In this document: piece after piece, positions 45,155 to 55,384 of the stretch | How positions within the stretch are numbered: position 1 is the stretch's first letter | Layout: each line of letters opens with the position of its first letter | Assembly: GCF_963678635.1 (NCBI RefSeq) | Contig: NC_087069.1 | Location: forward strand, 744,001-808,000 | Reading direction: 5' to 3' | Source: Symsagittifera roscoffensis | Lineage: Eukaryota; Xenacoelomorpha; Acoela; Convolutidae | Length of the DNA: 64,000 bases | Made by a program: the position numbers and the translations under genes | Notes under the pieces: model-generated | Told to the model about the DNA's origin: nothing | Database searches by the model: none | What the model saw: only the letters and a program-made list of their open reading frames with translations

Positions 45155-48060
45155 GAACGTTTATCTCGATCAGTTTATCCGTCAAGAACATAATATTTCG
45201 GCAAATTTGAATTCAGGTAAGTGTCATCTGCCTTGGTGATCAAGAACGGGTTTTATGAGATGCCCATGATGCCTGACAAATACTGATACTCCCCTATCCT
45301 TGATGTTTTTGAGCAGCCATCGGCTCTCACAAGTGGGCGGTGAACATCATGACTGCTGTCAAGTTTTTTCTAAGGTTTCATCGATCTTTGCAAGGTTCTC
45401 TAGAGATTCTCTGATTGTTCTTCTCATTCCCCCGCTCTGGTACACGTCCGGAATGATGCTGGAGACTCATATTTCAGAGCCATTTCCTTCATAATATTAT
45501 GATGCCATGTGATTATTACCGGTTCGGGAAACATGGATAATATTCATCTCAAGAAAGATGTCAAGGGCCTTGTCTCTCCCCAATCTGACTTTTTTGTGTG
45601 TTTTGAGGCCCTCTAGAGTTGCTCTAGGCACCATGCAAAAAACAAATTGTCCCTCAGTCGTGACAAAGGGATTTGCCATCAAGAATCTAGCGGAAACAGA
45701 AGCTTGCTTTCTTTTTCGAAAAACTCCTGCAGCAGTTTCTCCCGAGTTCTGCCAAACTGACTCCTCTACTCTAGCTTGTTTGTATTTGATTTCTGTTGCG
45801 TTGTTCATCTCATCCCTTTCCTTGCAGTGCCCTTTTTCAGACAACACTCCAGTTCTTTTATCGTGCCCAGACCATGAAAGGACTGTATTTCTTGTTAGAT
45901 TCTTATCCAGTCGATATTCACTTTTCTGTGTTCAAATCCGTTGATGCTCACTTGATCCTCGCCATCGGTTTTCTTGAAGTAGAGTTTCCCCTATATCCTG
46001 AGGTTTTTCATCGAGCCAGTATAATTGGGGAAACATCTTTCATGTTCTACACTGAAACTGCTTCCGGAACCGAGCAGTTTTCTACTGCCTCCCGCTTCCT
46101 CTTCTAGGACCTCGGCTATTAGGGCGAAGGCGAGGATTCGAAAACCACTGTCGGCATTTTGATGTTTGTCCAGAGTTTTGTGCTCGTTGATCATGTTGTA
46201 TTTTAAGTGTGTACGCTGTTTCTCTGCAAAAGTAACAGGTGCGAACGTTTGCGCTTTATTCTATGTCATTTACGACCTTTCTGCCACATGTCATAGGACT
46301 CAAAACAGTTCTCCCGTTCCTTGTCTACTCTTGCTGAAGTATGATTGATTTTGCTACAGCTGATGCATCAGTGTTTATTACCTACATGCCGTTGTCAGTC
46401 GGCATGCCCTGTATTGGACCTTCGCAGAAATTAATCTTCATTCTCTATGAGGCTTCCTCCGCATTAGTTGTTGCATTGGATTTACCTAGTCACTCAAAAC
46501 AATCCCTGCAGTAGCTTACGAAGCCAAGGAAACTCATCAATTGATGTTCTGTTCTCGGTGACCAAGTGATACCTGCCAGAATGATGATCCTATTTAGGGA
46601 GTCTTGAAAAATTTTGCATCCTCAATCTTGAAAACTCTCATCCATTCTTGGAATTGGATAGGCATCCATTCACATGACGGAGTGCAGAAATCGAAAGTCA
46701 CAACAGAGTTTAGGTGATCCAATTTCTTTTCATCCATCACTACTCCACACGCCAAAAGTGACTTGGATGGTTCCACCGTATCGCGTCAAAAAAACGTTTT
46801 TACTTCTTCTCTACTTGCATCGGGTTTTTGTGGGATAATTTGCCTCGCATGCCGTTCTATTTCATGTTCGATAAAATTACAACACCCAATTTTGGCCTTA
46901 TGCCTCGATAAAACATTCTGATTAGGAACGATTACGTCCTGGATGGTTTTTAGCTGCTGTTCCATAATTTTCCAGTTCCACTTCATATAATACTGGTATG
47001 CCCTTGTCTAATTCTTATGTTGTGGGTCTTTCTAGAACGTTCGAGCAACTCGAGAGTCCACCATCTGTCTCTGAGTCTCTGACTCAAGTGAAACCATCAT
47101 TCGTAACGTTTTTTCTCCATTTGATCTGTTTAAAAAAAACAAATTTCCCCTGAATTATTTGGACAATCAAGAACTTAATGATTTTAAAGGTTTTCAATTG
47201 ATAGTTAGCTTTTTTTGGCAATGCACATCCAAGTTTCCTCCCTCTTTCGATTGTGATTGGAATGTCAAGAGTTTTCAACTACACGCTCAGGCACGGGCCC
47301 CCTTTTGATTGAGGAAGAAGATTTTCTGAAAATAGCAACAATTTGACTATGTGGATTTGACACTACGCATACTTGCTTCAAATCATTAAAAATTTTCATT
47401 CTCAGGCTTACTTAAACCGCTTCTTTCGCTTTTAACCCTACTCTCCTACTCAAAAACACCTGCGGTCTGCACCCTTGTGTCATTTCAAGTTTATCGGTTT
47501 AATTGCGTACTTTCTTTCTGGGTGGCAAACCCTGAACGTTGCTTTTTGAGGTCAAAGATTATGTTGAAACTCCTTATTAGGTCTTTTTGAAGGATGAATC
47601 GGTCTGATTCATCTTACTTCTCGATGACCAAGAGGCTCATCTGAAAATTTTTAGTCTCCCATCTTCGATTAGGTCCTCGAGTCAATTAGGTCCTCGGTGC
47701 TGAATCTCATTTCCGATCATTTTTCAATAAGTGTCTAGTACATGGTCCCAGACGTTTGTTTAGAAGCATGAAATCCTCCACTGGTATCGCGCAATATCCA
47801 ATAGCCCTTACCTTCAATTCTTCCATTACCACGAAGATTTAATCGGCTAGATCCTCGTCGCAGGTGATCATTGATTTCCCGGAGATGCTGATGATATCAA
47901 TGTTCAGCATGACCTCCTATGGCCCATAAGCATCCGTGCACTTCCCGTTCACTCTTATCGCATTTGCTCCTCCTAATTTCGGTGGTGCTCTTATCGCATT
48001 TGATGGCGTGGTAAATTTTATTGATCGCAAGTACTCTGCAAAAACGTCTATCTGCATCAA
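44300..48060 (-). pseudogene. Inverted, decayed gypsy pol copy
   Basis: Minus-strand pieces run colinear with the Gag-Pol at 55385-64000. About 48060-48010 reads LMQIDVFAEYLRSI (like MHIDVYADYLSGI). 47960-47790 reads EVMLNIDIISISGKSMITCDEDLAD then MEELKVRAIGYCA, matching the region before protease. 47084-47278 reads TLDIPITIERGRKLGCALP. 46786-46986 reads NVLSRHKAKIGCCNFIEHEIE. 46594-46776 reads EPSKSLLACGVVMDEKK (the start of RT fingers). 45991-46194 reads EHKTLDKHQNADS and an FSVEHERC block (RNase H). Frameshifts are numerous. Below about 45.5 kb homology is weak, and only a W...LEED-like block near 44400 was traced. The capsid part of gag is missing: pre-protease sequence abuts leader sequence at about 48060. 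Confidence 0.8.
45099..45153 (+). repeat. (CTAT)n(CT)n microsatellite
   Basis: CTAT repeated about four times, then CT repeated about 20 times. A simple sequence repeat inside the decayed gypsy copy. Confidence 0.95.
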
Positions 48061-48244
48061 TGTTTAGTTACTCGGTTCGCTCATGTTTCGCTTTGGTTAC
48101 TCGGTTTGGTCATTAAGGCCTCTAACTTGGGCATACGCCCGGAGCGGAGGGTTCGTCGCTGAAACGTTTGCTGATCATGATGGTCTTTTGCCTTTGACAG
48201 GCCCACCCAGGAGCGCCATAAAAACTTTTATGTAACGTTTGCCC
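48061..48244 (-). mobile_element. LTR/leader piece of the inverted gypsy copy
   Basis: The reverse complement reads GTTACATAAAAGTTTTTATGGCGCTCCTGGGTG (in pieces GTTACATA and TTTTTATGGCGCTCCTGGGTG), matching 52912-52942 upstream of the intact element; further down, CGAACCGAGTAAC matches the AGCTAACCGAGTAAA near 53116. It joins abruptly to pre-protease sequence at 48060. Confidence 0.65.
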
Positions 48245-48545
48245 AAATACTATACAGTGACGGAGCGTAGAAAAAGTACCTAAAAACGTCTGGCCAGCGC
48301 CAACTACCTAATTTCTACTCGTTTTTCACTGTCTCGACCTAGCCAGTTGATTTTCTGGTCTGTCTAGGGCTAAGTAAAAAGTTACTACTTTCAGGCCATC
48401 AGTCAAACTACTTTTAATCAGCTTCCGTTTACATGCGAACACAACCACATAGCTGGGTCTCGGATCCTCAGACTGCGTGATTGCTATTAAAAGCACGGCT
48501 CGGATATCCTATTTTATTATGTTTTTGGTGACAGTTCTATATTAA
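48245..48545 (-). repeat. PLE-flanking direct repeat (pLTR-like), distal copy
   Basis: The reverse complement carries GTCTGAGGATCCGAGACCCAGC, GTTTGACTGATGGCCTGAAAGTAGTAAC, CTAG...AGACCAG, GAGACAGTGAAAA and GGCGCTGGCCAGACG, in the same order as 51705-51960. The two copies are diverged (roughly two thirds identical by eye) but in the same orientation on either side of the PLE. Penelope-like elements are known to carry such terminal repeats (pLTRs). Confidence 0.55.
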
Positions 48546-49428
48546 ATCCACTGGAGATGGGTTGACCTTTTCCTCTTTCTAGCTACTCATTCTAAAATAT
48601 CGACTAATACCGTTGTTAATTCAAATGTTTATGGCATCAGAGTAGCTAAAAAGTCAGTTCTTTATGGTCCTTAACCATATACTGTCTCTAAGAGGCCGAG
48701 CCTCCGCTTCCGTGATTTGTCTGTGATAACGTTGTTATTACTCTCAATTCGTGGCACGGGAGGGTACTACTCCTTACACCTTCCCCACTGAAGCCTCCTT
48801 TCCGTCTGTCGTTTCTAATTAGATGTCTTATCGCGCGTGATAGTCACGATAAGAAGCTTCGTTTTTCTTACGTTTTCTTCCAACTTTCGCTACTTTGGTT
48901 GTTGTTCTGTTTTTCGTCACTTTTCGGCCCAAAACGGCCGTTTTCGCATTTCTCAGAAAGGTATTCGAGTTTTTGAAAATTAAAACTTCTCAAATATTCT
49001 GACCCTCCTATGCAACAATTTTCAATCACTAAGGCCTCTAATTCTACTTTCGTGTTGTGCCGGAAGGTTAGGCTGTGCCAATCTGGCAGAATGGCACAAT
49101 CTGATGATACCTAGAAATTGAGATTAAAATAATTAATCTTGTGGCTCTTTTCCAGTTATCCCCTTTCAAAATAACGAGTTTTATTTTTGTTTTACGTGTT
49201 ATTACGGCTTAATGCCTGATGTTACGTTGTTAAGTATGAAGAACAAATCTGTTCAGAATTGTCGATTTGTTCACCACGCCAAATTTCATTGCATTGTGAA
49301 AACGTTAAACAGGTTTTTCAAAATTGAATTTGAAAGGGGGGAAACTGGAAAAGAGCCAATCTTGTTTTCGAAAAAAGATAGCGAACTGACAGAGTGCACA
49401 ATCTGTTTTTTTTTTCTTTGAGATATCC
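48546..49428. other. Sequence 3' of the PLE, unassigned
   Basis: Lies between the PLE stop and the distal repeat. It includes TATCGCGCGTGATAGTCACGATA near 48830 (a short imperfect palindrome in pieces TATCGCG.GTGATA) and CCGGAAGGTTAGGCTGTGCC near 49061. It may be the PLE 3' untranslated region plus an older insertion. The plus frame 49212-49421 is not recognised. Confidence 0.3.
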
Positions 49429-51681
49429 TTAATTTTTTGTTTTAGCCAGAATTTTTCGATTCTGGAACCATAGCCTTAGTGTCAGCTCCCTAATTCTAAA
49501 CTCGTCGCGCGTGTTAATTACCGGTCTTTCTTTGCTAATGTGCAGCGCCTCAAGTGTAAGTAACTTGATGCTGCTGGAAGCCTGGTCGATTATTTTCCAT
49601 TTAAACTCCGACTTACCACTCTCACTACCACACTGCCTTATATGCTGTCCAACTGGGGTATCCTCTTTTCGGTGTTCCTCAATCCTTGTGTTGAGATGTC
49701 GGACCGTCTGGCCAACATAGATGGATTTGCAATCACAACATTCAAGTCTGTACACCACTTTTGATTTCAGTTCACTGGAAAAGGAGGATTTTAGAGAGGT
49801 CATACAAGTTTTCATCTTCCTCGTCGTGAATATTATCAGCGCATTGGTGATATCGCGCACTTTTTTTGCTAATGTCTGACTGTGATTCTACCTATATTGG
49901 ACCATCAAGATGGGTGGTGAATCTCTGCTATAATCACAGGGCTTCTTTTTCTCAGCCAAGTTCTTTTTGTTTTGCACTCTCTGATGATCTTTTCAAGGGC
50001 ATGGGATGCAACCCGCGACGACCAACTTTCCGGATAAAGATTATCCAACTACTTCTCACGGTTGATTCTCATTGCTTTATCATATTCTTCCCATCTTGAC
50101 GTACTGCGGAAAACCCGGTGAACAGTTCCTTCAATCACGCTTCTCTTGTACTAAATGGGGGCGCAGTTCTAAAATTTAGTATGGTACCTGTATCTGTTGG
50201 TTTTTGATACCACCCACAGCTAATTTTCCGGCTTTTGTCAATACTTATTTCTAAATCCAAAAATTCCAATTTTCCGTTTGTGTTTGGTGTTTCTATTGTG
50301 AACTGTAAATTTGGATGTAGTAAGTTTGCAGCCCGTAGCACTTTTTCAGGATCACCCTTCACTGTTCTCACTATATCGTCTACGTAACGGAGTAATAACT
50401 TAGCTTGCTGCACTGACTTGTTTTTCTCTCTTATTGCGATGGATTTACTACAGTACCAGACGGTTTCACTTATATTTTTATACTCATCATCTGATATATT
50501 ACCGCATTTTACGTGAAACCAGTTCAAACTGCATTTCGGGAATATCCCTCGATAGTGCAGTTTCGTACTGCTTCAGCCAAAGATTCGCTAAAATAACCGC
50601 AAGAGATGCCCCCATTGCCAAACCATCTTTCTGAACGTACCATGTTTCATTGCATTTGAAAGGGACTTGACTAACTGCCATGTTCAACAATCTCTTCGTG
50701 GTCTTCCTAGCATTTGATGGTGGTTCATCTTGCTCATACAGTTTTCTCAGAGCTATGTCTATTGCTTCTTTCAGTGGAACGTTTGTATACAAACTCATCA
50801 CATCTAGAGATATCAAACTTTCATTGGGCTCAAGATTAGTGCTCTCCAAGATTTCTCTCGCATCTAGTGAGTTGGTTTCGATGTTTGCGCCCTCAACTTT
50901 CTCAAAAAATTTTGCATGAACCTTGTTCAAGTTATAATAAGAGCTACCGAGCAAGGAGAGGACCGGTCTTAATGGGGTATTCACTTTATCCACTTTCGCC
51001 AACCCATAAAGCCTGGCGGGCTGCACCCCACTTATTTCGTCTTTTTTCCTCATTGATGTCTCTTTCTATCTTCAAAACAATCGCATCACTTGTTCCCTTA
51101 CTCTTGCTGAATTGATTTGAATCTAATGTATCCGACAACTTGTTCTCGTAGGTGTCCTTCCTCATTACACAAAAACCCATGCCTGTGTCATACGGTACCG
51201 CAACTAATCCATTACTCTTCAGATTTTTTCGTTTCGTCTCAACGCCTTTGTCAGATGGTGTTTGTTTCACCCTTTTAGCATCGGCTTTTGCCACAGCTTC
51301 GATCTCACAAAGGGCCTCCCCGGGGACTTTACGATTTTTGAGATCCGATAGATAGATGTCAATGTCGGCGAGAAAGTGTGTCTCATTAAATTTATCCCTG
51401 ACTGGATGTTTAGGCCCTAATGCCAACACTTGTTGTACCCAATTTGGTAGTTCCACATCATCAAGAGCTCTTACCGAACCCTCACCTTGCTTCCCTAGAG
51501 GTCGATCTTGCCTTTCTGATAGTTTCATAAGCTTCTTCTGATGGGTCTCTTTGGCTGTTGTTGGTTGTCTTTGTCCCCTAAGACTTAAATTTTTAATTAC
51601 CGAAGGCCAAAACTTCTCATCTACAACCCTCTGTACTGCGCCTCTCGCTCTTTCTAGTTTGACTTGAACGTTTTGTAACAT
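49429..51681 (-). pseudogene. Penelope-like element (RT plus GIY-YIG endonuclease), frameshifted
   Basis: Four minus-strand frames join end to end: 51681-50986, 51053-50499, 50527-50135, then after a gap with at least one stop 49860-49429. Residues in order: an N-terminal domain with WVQQVLALGPKHPVRDKF and VPYDTGMGFCVMRKDTY; RT with LYGLAKVDK, RPVLSLLGSSYYN, ISLDVMSLYTNVPLKEAI, VQKDGLAMGASLAVILANL, the catalytic RYVDDIV and LEFLDLEISID; then a C-terminal GIY-YIG endonuclease with VVYRLECCDCKSIYVGQTVR, LNTRIEEH and the ALHISKERPVINTR end carrying the usual glutamate. This is the Penelope architecture, in which the endonuclease nicks target DNA and the RT copies the RNA there. Three frame changes make it inactive, but motif preservation is good, so it is a fairly recent arrival compared with the LINE pieces. 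It lies between two opposing gypsy copies. Confidence 0.92.
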
Positions 51682-51689
51682 TTACCCGG

Positions 51690-51975
51690 AAGATACATAT
51701 CGACGGAAAATAAAACTAAGTCCTAAGACGAATGGCCAGCGTCTAAACAGAGTTTTACATGCTTTTAACCGTCTCTACCAAGGCAGTACTTTCGGTGGTC
51801 TTTCTAACATCGGGTCGACAAAATCGTTACTGCTTTCGGCTTCAGTCAAAACACTCAAATTAACTAGATTTGTGAGCAGAAATAGTGAGCTCATGGCTGG
51901 GTCTCAGTATCCCCAGACCACGAGGTCACTCCTAAAAACAGGGCTACTACTACTTATTGAGTTATTACTGTTTTT
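51690..51975 (-). repeat. PLE-flanking direct repeat (pLTR-like), proximal copy
   Basis: Reverse complement: GTCTGGGGATACTGAGACCCAGCC, TTTGACTGAAGCCGAAAGCAGTAAC, AAAGACCACCG, GAGACGGTTAAAA and GACGCTGGCCATTCG in order (given here in pieces), matching 48245-48545. It ends just before the PLE start codon at 51681. Its outer edge toward the gypsy leader is not clear. Confidence 0.55.
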
Positions 51976-52244
51976 GTTCAGTAGATAAAAATCATCATCT
52001 CATCGAAGATGTGTGCCAGTCGGTCATATTCGGAAGTTTGACCTTGAGAGAAGAAAAAAAACACTTAATTTTGGAGTGAAATTTAGTTTTTCAAAATTTC
52101 GAATGGAACCTGTCATGCACGATTTTCTCGCGATAACTGAAAATCAGAAAAAGAGAAGTCAGAACAATCGAGTAACAATCGCGGGAAAGTTGCTAAATAA
52201 AACGGTGGGAAATTGCTATTCGCAATTTCTGTCACAATAGAACA

Positions 52245-53390
52245 AGAGTAGAGCTGTCCCATCTAAAACAGAGACGAGAGCATTCCCACGAACTGGATTG
52301 TTGTGATTGGAGTACTATTATTAACTGGACCAGAGTGAACCTTCGGTGGAAAGGTGGACAGCTAGAGTGTCCCAATGGTTCACGAGAACTTACAGTCTAG
52401 AGAAAAAACTTGTTCTTGTTATTAAAACTGACTAACATTAAACTCATTTTAGTTACTTTATTAATTCTCGAGTTGATTACCGACTGAAGTACTTCCCTTT
52501 CTTGAGCGTGCTACGATGTGAGTACCTAATTTAAATTCCTAGAGTGTGTTTTATAATTGTTATGTTGAGGTAAGGCGAGTTTTAGGTTGATCCATCTGAA
52601 ATGGATCAAAGTTACACTGTCTAATAAAAAGTAACTTAACGGATTGTTCCAACCCGGTTTTTAACGGCGTTCATGTATTTTGGGTATCTAGAGACCTAAG
52701 TATGGGGACGTTTCTAATTCTAGAGTGGGGGGATATTTTAGTAGTAGCCTTTAAGCTGTAACGGGTCATAGTCTCATGTCACAAACGAACCGAACTGGCT
52801 CCGACCGTTCTTGAGGTAGAAAAACACAAGAGATGGTGTCCCTGACCCTTGAGCCAGTGGTTATAGGGCCTATTTTTCTTAAGCCTCATGTGTGACTGCA
52901 GTAGACGAATGTTACATAGTGTTTTTATGGCGCTCCTGGGTGTTTACGACATCAAGACTACGGAGTCGAACCCACTTGAGACAGCTTCGGGCTGAATGCC
53001 CATTCTAGAGTACCGGCGGTACGGTTCGACAGGAACGTGCAAACCTTCCGGTTGTACCGTGATAGCTTTTTAAGAAAACTCGAGAAAATTTCCTGGTACG
53101 CTCTCCGAACGAGGCTTAGCTAACCGAGTAAAGGGGGGCAACTAGGGGGACAAAAACACGAGCAAAAAGACAAAAAGCAAAACAAAAACCAAAAAAGAAT
53201 AGAAAAAGGAACAAAAACCATAAAACGAAAAAAGACAGTGACTTTGACACCAGATTAGTTGGATCAAACCTTTATATTAATTAAATAGTATACCCATACT
53301 GTTTTACAAGTTCGATCGTTTCGATCAACCTAGCAATTTAAACCAGTAAACTGAATAAAGTGCCCGAAGTGGGGCGTTGTCAAGGGTTTT
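52245..53390 (+). mobile_element. Probable 5' LTR region of the intact gypsy element
   Basis: Blocks here recur in inverted orientation beside the decayed copy: TTGAGGTAAGGCGAGTT at 52562 (like 43300), TTTTTATGGCGCTCCTGGGTG at 52922 (like 48201) and AGCTAACCGAGTAAA at 53116 (like 48090). Sequence repeated at both ends of a related element is expected to be LTR or leader. The exact ends cannot be set without the 3' LTR, which lies beyond the window. AATAAA occurs at 53353. No primer-binding site was confirmed; the sequence TGCCCGAAGTGGGGCG at 53361 is a candidate region only. Confidence 0.5.
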
Positions 53391-53410
53391 CAGATAGCTT
53401 GGAACTTAGC

Positions 53411-53610
53411 TGGACCAATAGGAGACTTGACTGGAAGAGGTGACCAGCCGAGTGGGAAAGTGGTTCAGGGACACTTGAGCTGAACCAATAGGAGACTTGA
53501 CTGGAAGAGGTGACCAGCCGAGTGGGAAAGTGGTTCAGGGACACTTGAGCTGAACCAATAGGAGACTGGACTGGAACAGGTGACCAGTCGAGTGGGAAAG
53601 CGGCCAAGAA
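53411..53610 (+). repeat. 70-bp tandem repeat, about 2.8 copies
   Basis: GGAGACTTGACTGGAAGAGG starts at 53421 and 53491, and GGAGACTGGACTGGAACAGG at 53561, exactly 70 bp apart. The first two units are almost identical; the third carries a few changes and ends early (GCGGCCAAGAAGG). It lies in the leader of the gypsy element. Confidence 0.95.
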
Positions 53611-53794
53611 GGATTTGGCAATTCTCGAGTTCTCAAGTTGGGCAGAACGGGTATCGTTAAAATCCACATTACATTATAGGAGATAAGTGTAAAATAGGAT
53701 AAGCGACATCCCCCGGTTTTGAGGAACGTTTTTACTTGAGCAGGCCTGGAGACAGGTCTACGGTTTTCTCTTGAGAGGTTTAGCACCCGGCGCT

Positions 53795-53900
53795 TAAGGT
53801 AATTTTAGGCTTAAGAAGGGGGGCTAAAAAGGGGGGAGGTTAGAAGGGGGGCTGGTTAAGTTAGAGGTTGGCGGTTGTAAATTGTAAAAAGGGGGAAATT
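53795..53900 (+). other. G-run cluster with G-quadruplex potential
   Basis: Runs of five or six G occur at about 53816, 53834, 53850 and 53889, separated by 11-34 bases. Three of the runs are closely spaced, and the fourth is further away. Similar G-runs follow at 54027 and 54076. It sits in the untranslated leader upstream of Gag-Pol. Confidence 0.5.
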
Positions 53901-54473
53901 AGAGTAACTAATTAGTCGACATCGTTGACTTAGTTACATTAGAAATTAACACGCGTTGGTAATATTAGGTGGATATCGAAATTTGAACTCGAGTTAAGGA
54001 AGGTACCCTGGTCGGATTGGTAGGGGGGAAGGGACATAGACAGTTTTTGTAATACCCCATAAGATCGCTAGCAGGGGGGAAGGAAACGCGTGGCAATTAG
54101 GTACAAGACATTTTTTTTCAATAGAAGGTAGACATTTGTCACCTTTGAATTTTAGGTGGGCTCATCTTTCTGTTTTTATTACTTTTTCTTGCTTAGATTT
54201 TTGTTGCATTTTGGTGAGGATTTGTGTTAAAATTTTGTACGAACAGGTGATCACAAGATACCTGCGCACAGGTTTTGGTCTCAAGTTACTTGGAACATTG
54301 AAATAGAGGTAGCCAAAAAGAGAAATAAGAAAAAGGGGGGTCAGCATTTGGTTTTTAAGAGAGGATTTTGGGAAAATTTTACTAGAGCTTGAGTGGTGGT
54401 ACAAGGTACGGCGAATCAAGAAGTCCCCATAACGAAGAGGGAAGAAGTCCCACCACCCAGACACTTGTCAACA

Positions 54474-55136
54474 GTCTTGGGACAGTGCCGAAGAAGTCTT
54501 AGGACAGAGCAGTCTGGGGACAGTCTTGGGACAGTACAGTCTTGGGACAGTGGTCTTGGGACAGGGTCTTGGGACAGGGTCTTGGGACAAGGGTCTTGGG
54601 ACAGGGTCTTGGGACAAGGTCTTGGGACAAGGTCTTGGGACAAGGGTCTTGGGACAGGGTCTTGGGACAGGGTCTTGGGACAAGGTCTTGGGACGGGGTC
54701 TTGGGACAAGGTCTTGGGACAAGGGTCTTGGGACAGGGTCTTGGGACAAGGTCTTGGGACAGGGTCTTGGGACAAGGTCTTGGGACAAGGTCTTGGGACG
54801 GGGTCTTGGGACAAGGTCTTGGGACAAGGTCTTGGGACAAGGGTCTTGGGACAGGGTCTAGGGACAGGGTCTTGGGACAGGGTCTTGGGACACTAGTCTT
54901 GGGACAGTAGTCTTGGGACAGTAGTCTTGGGACACTAGTCTTGGGACACTAATCTTGGGACAGTAGTCTTGGGACAGTAGTCTTGGGACACTAGCCTTGG
55001 GACAGTAGTCTTGGACAAGAGTCTTGGGACACGGCCGGAAAGTACTGGGACGGTACCGAACAGTCTTGGGACAGGAGAAAGAAGCCTGGGACGGTACAAA
55101 GAAGAGTAGGGACGGCAATTGGAAGTCTTGGGACAG
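54474..55136 (+). repeat. GTCTTGGGAC minisatellite, 13-17-bp units
   Basis: Over 40 units of GTCTTGGGACA(A/G) with spacers G, GG, GTA or CTA. The central part (54540-54890) is regular, with units of 13-14 bp; the edges are looser. Each unit has the inverted ends GTC...GAC. Because the unit length mixes 13 and 14, several frames stay open on both strands (up to 167 codons plus and 132 minus), giving LGTGSWD- or SQDPVPRPCPKT-type repeats. These are by-products, not supported genes. It ends about 250 bp before the Gag-Pol start. Confidence 0.97.
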
Positions 55137-55384
55137 TGTAAAAAATTGAAGTAAAATTACTAGAAGTGTTTTAAGACAGAATTAAGATAGAACAAGACTA
55201 ATTGGAACCAGGTACGGTTGAGACCACAAATAAGGAAAGTTTCTCGAAAAGTTAATAAAGAGAACTGAAACAAGGTTTTCACCACGTTGTATATTTTTTT
55301 TCTTCCTTCCCGAAAGATTTTATTCTTAGAATAGGATTGTGTATATAGTAAAATTGTAAATAAAAGCAATTGTAAATAGAAATA

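Noticed and set aside
45558-46107. Plus-strand frames of 128 and 103 codons
   Set aside because: They lie opposite the decayed minus-strand gypsy pol copy and show no recognisable protein features.
54393-54910. Proteins of up to 167 residues made of LGTGSWDRVLGQ- or SQDPVPRPCPKT-like repeats
   Set aside because: They are translations of a stop-free minisatellite, open in several frames on both strands at once; nothing beyond the repeat supports coding.
53411-55136. CRISPR-like array
   Set aside because: The repeats are contiguous tandem units without unique spacers of constant length, in animal DNA.
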